Assembly (NCBI GenBank): GCA_937124585.1
Contig: CAKZKT010000155.1
Coordinates: forward strand, 1 to 48,988
Direction of reading: 5' to 3'
Length of the DNA stretch: 48,988 nucleotides
Source: an uncultured Anaerolineae bacterium
Lineage (GTDB): Bacteria; Chloroflexota; Anaerolineae; CG2-30-64-16
The position numbers and the translations under genes are program-made. Positions 45,891 to 48,988 of the stretch are shown here, one piece after another (the first letter of the stretch is position 1; each line of letters begins with the position of its first letter). The notes beneath the pieces are model-generated. The model saw only the letters and a list, made by a program, of their open reading frames with translations, had not been told where the DNA came from and made no database searches.

Positions 45891-46649
45891 TTAGCCTCTG
45901 CCGACGAACGGCATTTTGGTGGCCATGACGGTCATGAAGAGGACGTTGGCGTCGAGCGGCAGGCTCGCCATGTAGACGATCGCGCGGGCAACCACGTCCA
46001 CATCTATCGTCGGCTCCGGCATGATGCGGCCGTCGGGCTGCAGCACGCCTGCCTTCATGCGCTCGGTCATTTCGGTGGCCGCGTTGCCGATGTCAATCTG
46101 GCCGCAGGCGATGTCGAACGGCCGGCCATCGAGCGCGATGGATTTAGTCAGGCCAGTGATGGCATGTTTGGTGGCCGTGTAGGGCGCGGAGTGGGGCCGC
46201 GGGGTATGCGCCGAGATCGAGCCGTTGTTGATGATCCGACCGCCGCGCGGCACCTGATGCTTCATGATCCGGAACGCCTCCTGCGTGCACAGGAACGCGC
46301 CCGTGAGATTCGTCTGTACGACGGCCTGCCATTGGGCAAAAGTCAGCTCTTCCAGGGGGATGGCCGGCGCGCCGATGCCGGCGTTGTTGAAGAGCAGGTC
46401 GAGCCGGCCGAAGGTCTCGCGCGTCCGGGCGAACAGCGCGGCCACCGATGCCGGGTCGGTCACATCGGTCGGCACGGCCAGCGCCACGCCCCCCAGCCGT
46501 TCGACTTCGGCCGCGGCCTGCGTCAGCGGTTCGGCCCGGCGGCCCGCCAGGACCACGGCCCAGCCCGCCTGTGCCAGAGCCAGCGCCGTGGCCCTGCCGA
46601 CGCCGCTCCCTGCGCCGGTGACGATCGCGACTTTCGTCGGTTGACTCAT
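45891..46649 (-). CDS. SDR-family oxidoreductase
   Basis: This 252-residue short-chain dehydrogenase/reductase has the cofactor loop [19 protein letters not shown], the active-site Ser in NGSISAHTP and the YTATK catalytic pair. AGRRAEPL after the second strand suggests NADP preference. ATG 46649 has GGAGG seven bases upstream. It lies between two sulfatase genes in the same direction, so it may oxidise or reduce a sugar released in the pathway, but the substrate cannot be deduced from sequence. Confidence 0.9.
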   Translation of the reverse strand: MSQPTKVAIVTGAGSGVGRATALALAQAGWAVVLAGRRAEPLTQAAAEVERLGGVALAVPTDVTDPASVAALFARTRETFGRLDLLFNNAGIGAPAIPLEELTFAQWQAVVQTNLTGAFLCTQEAFRIMKHQVPRGGRIINNGSISAHTPRPHSAPYTATKHAITGLTKSIALDGRPFDIACGQIDIGNAATEMTERMKAGVLQPDGRIMPEPTIDVDVVARAIVYMASLPLDANVLFMTVMATKMPFVGRG

Positions 46650-46689
46650 CGGCTCACCTCCTTCAGCCTTCCAGTTCCAGCCTTCTCTT

Positions 46690-47953
46690 TCATTTTCGCC
46701 GCACCGTCTCGGTGATCTCCAGGCCGGTCGCGTAATCAAGTTGCCGCGGCTCGTAATCGAGCTCTTCGCGCTGGCGAGTCATGCTCGTGTAATCCCAGGT
46801 AGCAGGCCAGGCATCCGTGCGCCAGGGCCGGCGCTCCCAGTAGTAGCCGCGGAACGGATCGCGCGTGTCGTTCATCCAGGCCAGCAGCCGGTCATGCAGG
46901 CGATCGCGAATGGCCGCGTGCTCCGGCGAGGCGATCAGGTTGCGCAGCTCGAACGGATCGGCCTCCAGGTCATACAGTTCGTCGGTCGTGAGCAGATTGA
47001 TCACCAACTTGTAACGTTCGTCGCGCACGGCGCGCACGGGCTGAAAGCCGCCGAAGCCGTCGTGGTCCGTCTCGTAGCGGCCGAATTCCATGAAGATGGC
47101 GTCGTTGGCCGGCCGTTCAGGCTGCCGGAAGAGCGGCAACAGGCTATGGCCGACCAGGGTCTGCGGGGTGGGCAGGCCGAAGAAATCGAGCATGGTGGGG
47201 ACGACGTCAATGTGCGAGATCAGGCTGCGCGAGCTGGTCCCGGCCGGCGCATGGCCTGGCCAGCGCACGAGGAACGGCATCAGCGTCACCTCTTCGTACA
47301 TGGCCGGGCCTTTGTTGGTGATGCAGTGCGACTGCAGAGCGGTAATCCCGGAACATGCTGGCGTACGGCTCTGGACAGACGAATGGATGGTGCGGCTCGT
47401 CGTAGGAGACGACCAGCAGGAAATCTTCGCCCTGGTTGGCTTCGAGGAAGCGGATCGCCCGATCGGAGCAGCGGTGGCCGAAGGTGAATTCGGCGGTGAG
47501 GTTCGGATCGCGGTTCAGCGCGGGCGAGCGCGAGCGCAGCCGTTCCTCCGGGGTCAGCTCCTCCAGATAGTTGCGCATGTCGTACCAGTAGGCCGGGTCC
47601 CAGCCGTTCGGGCAGCGGCCCAGCCCGAAGTAGTCGCCGCCGTCCAGGTGCCATTTGCCGATATAGGCGGTGTGGATGCCCCGGTCATGCAGCCGCTGGC
47701 CGATCGTCTTGATGTTGTCGCCCATCGGGTTGGAATTGGCCCAAACGCCGTTGGTATGGGGGAATGTGCCGGTGAAGAGCGCCGAGCGTGCCGGGCCGCA
47801 GACGGGCTGGCACGTGTAGGCGCGGTCGAAGCGCACCCCCTGGCCGGCGAGCCGGTCGAGGTTGGGCGTGTGCATGTCGGGATTGCCGTAGCACCCGACC
47901 ATGTCCTGGCGCTGGGTGTCGGTCATGATGAAGACGATCTGACGTGGTGGCAT
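46690..47953 (-). pseudogene. Second type I sulfatase, internal deletion with frameshift
   Basis: The N-terminal part (from ATG 47953) is a good sulfatase: IVFIMTDTQRQDMVGCYG, and Cys52 in VCGPARSALFTGT (CxPAR form). It continues to YASMFRDYR near 47342. The C-terminal part resumes in another frame at LQSHCITNKGPAMYEE (about 47335-47290) and runs to EITETVRRK at 46690. The roughly 100 residues normally between, including the metal-binding SDHG motif, are absent, so the product cannot be active. The junction falls at 47330-47345. The cause may be a genomic deletion or an assembly error. It stands between the nucleoside-hydrolase-like gene (10 bases) and the SDR gene. Confidence 0.8.
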
Positions 47954-47962
47954 ACTCAGTTC

Positions 47963-48898
47963 TCAGATGTTCTGGAGTTTGGTGAACAGATCGCGGAAAA
48001 TGGGATTGCGTCGCACGAACCACACTGCGCGTATCGGGTGGCGCTCAGGTGCCGGCTCGAAATAGAGATGACCGCCGCTGCCCGGCTGCCATTCGCCCAT
48101 CAGCCGCGGGCTGGGGACCACGCGTGACGGCGTCCAGTTCTCGTCGAGCAGGTAGGCAATGGTCGCCACATCCCAGATTTCCTTGCCGTAGGCGAAGTGA
48201 TCCGCGTGGTACTCGCAGAAACGTTCGTACAAGAAGTCGCAGATCGGATTGCGGCCGGCGATCGTCTCGGCCAGCTCGGCTTTGGTGGTCAGCAGGTGCG
48301 AAGCGACGCCCAGGCATGGCACATGGACGAACGGTACGCCGCTGTCGAAGATGACGCGCGCGGCGGGCACGTCCTGCATCAGGTTGAATTCGACGGTGTG
48401 CGGGGCCGCGTGGGGGTTGCCGCCCAGCCACACCACCACGATCTTGCGGATGATCTCCGGTTCGATCAGCAGCGCCGACGCAACGTTGGTGATGGCGCCG
48501 ATGGCGACGACATACAGCGGGTCGTCGTCGGCTGCCGCCATCGCCCGCTGCACCAGATCGAGCGCGGCGGGGCTGCGTTCTGGTCGGCTGCCCAGGTAGG
48601 CGGTCGAGCCGCGATGGACGAAGCCATCGGGCGACATGTGCAGCCGATCCAGCAGGCGCACGATCTCTTCGTAGCTTTTCTCCATGCCGTCGGCCGGGCC
48701 GGTGGAGCGGTTGTTGGTGAACGGCGCGGCATAAAGCGCCTCGACGGCCAGCTTTTCGGGCGAGCGTAGAGCATACACGACTGCGAACTGGTCGTCAATC
48801 TCATTGTAGGTGTCGGTGTCGAGCACCATGCGAATCGGGCCGCGCGGCGGCTGCAGGCGTCGTTCGAGCAGGTCTTTTGGAAGGAGGGGGAAGGTCAT
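47963..48898 (-). CDS. Nucleoside hydrolase-like protein (IunH family)
   Basis: This 311-residue protein has the calcium-binding Asp-rich motif DTDTYNEIDDQFAVVYAL near residue 30, followed by family-like segments LYVVAIGAITNVASAL and VEFNLMQDVPAARVIF, which correspond to IunH motifs. Members cleave N-glycosidic bonds of nucleosides. The surrounding operon is about sulfated sugars, so an alternative N-glycoside substrate is possible. ATG 48898 (MTFPLLPKDLLERRL) is chosen, with AAGGAGG nearby and the promoter 41 bases upstream. It is the first gene of the minus-strand operon with the sulfatases and SDR. Confidence 0.83.
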   Translation of the reverse strand: MTFPLLPKDLLERRLQPPRGPIRMVLDTDTYNEIDDQFAVVYALRSPEKLAVEALYAAPFTNNRSTGPADGMEKSYEEIVRLLDRLHMSPDGFVHRGSTAYLGSRPERSPAALDLVQRAMAAADDDPLYVVAIGAITNVASALLIEPEIIRKIVVVWLGGNPHAAPHTVEFNLMQDVPAARVIFDSGVPFVHVPCLGVASHLLTTKAELAETIAGRNPICDFLYERFCEYHADHFAYGKEIWDVATIAYLLDENWTPSRVVPSPRLMGEWQPGSGGHLYFEPAPERHPIRAVWFVRRNPIFRDLFTKLQNI

Positions 48899-48938
48899 GG
48901 TTTGAGCCTCGGTTTCATGCGCATGAGATGGCGCTTCC

Positions 48939-48967
48939 ATCATATGCGGAAATGGGCGGTCTGGCAA
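48939..48967 (-). promoter_or_regulatory. Promoter of the sulfatase operon
   Basis: On the minus strand TTGCCA (48967-48962), 17 bases, TATGAT (48944-48939), each one mismatch from consensus, 41 bases before ATG 48898. Confidence 0.7.
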
Positions 48968-48988
48968 GCTGGGGGTGGTGATCGTCTA

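Overview
The window is about 49 kb of high-GC DNA with tightly packed, often overlapping genes. The content fits a Chloroflexota (Anaerolineae/Caldilineae-like) bacterium, probably a metagenome-derived contig. Pointers are a five-subunit Hox-type NiFe hydrogenase, an Asp-box propeller protein, an extracellular-protein relic ending in LYLPLIMKAR, and an RND pump with a lipoprotein adaptor but no TolC gene. The phylum assignment is inference; no rRNA or tRNA gene was seen.

Layout. 1-4.1 kb is a decaying zone: a transposase cut by the window edge, a MalT-type NTPase fragment joined in frame to an unrelated extracellular-protein fragment that carries a 4-base frameshift, unassignable debris, and a frameshifted PflX-like radical SAM gene with a Tat/lipoprotein-like N-terminus. 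The last is coupled to a membrane 'spermidine synthase-like' gene (4.1-6.4 kb). 6.7-12.2 kb is hoxEFUYH plus its maturation protease on the minus strand, with 4-base overlaps between E, F, U and Y. 12.5-13.4 kb is a ferritin-like/VIT1 iron transporter. 13.5-20.4 kb is a minus-strand operon pyk-pgi-anSME-nagA-SIS deaminase. Divergent from it (20.5-23.2 kb) lie a degenerate GroEL-like chaperonin and a coupled six-Asp-box propeller gene. 23.3-29.2 kb is an RND efflux operon (SH3b/TolB-like protein, adaptor, RND permease), divergent from a NarL-type two-component system (29.5-31.4 kb).

31.5-44.3 kb (plus strand) is an amino-sugar block: NamZ/DUF1343, a GntR/UTRA regulator with a good promoter and a DasR/NagR-like operator, a Dpp/Opp-type ABC transporter, a small membrane protein, a GlmU-like/phosphohexomutase fusion, a lipoprotein solute-binding protein and a GH20 hexosaminidase. 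44.4-48.9 kb (minus) is an operon with a near-consensus promoter: nucleoside hydrolase-like protein, a broken sulfatase, an SDR oxidoreductase and an intact Cys-type sulfatase.

How the parts fit. Solute-binding lipoprotein and ABC transporter would import amino-sugar oligosaccharides. GH20, NamZ and sulfatase, none with a visible signal peptide, would cleave and desulfate them in the cytoplasm. The distant anSME (15.9 kb) would activate the Cys-type sulfatase. NagA and the SIS-domain deaminase would yield fructose-6-phosphate for Pgi and pyruvate kinase. This amounts to a cytoplasmic route for (sulfated) amino sugars from glycosaminoglycan- or peptidoglycan-like material.

The most unusual items are the chaperonin that lacks the GroEL Asp398 equivalent and is coupled to a beta-propeller, the GlmU-like/mutase fusion that has lost two nucleotidyltransferase catalytic residues, the sulfated amino-sugar block itself, and a dispersed palindromic repeat located only between convergent genes.
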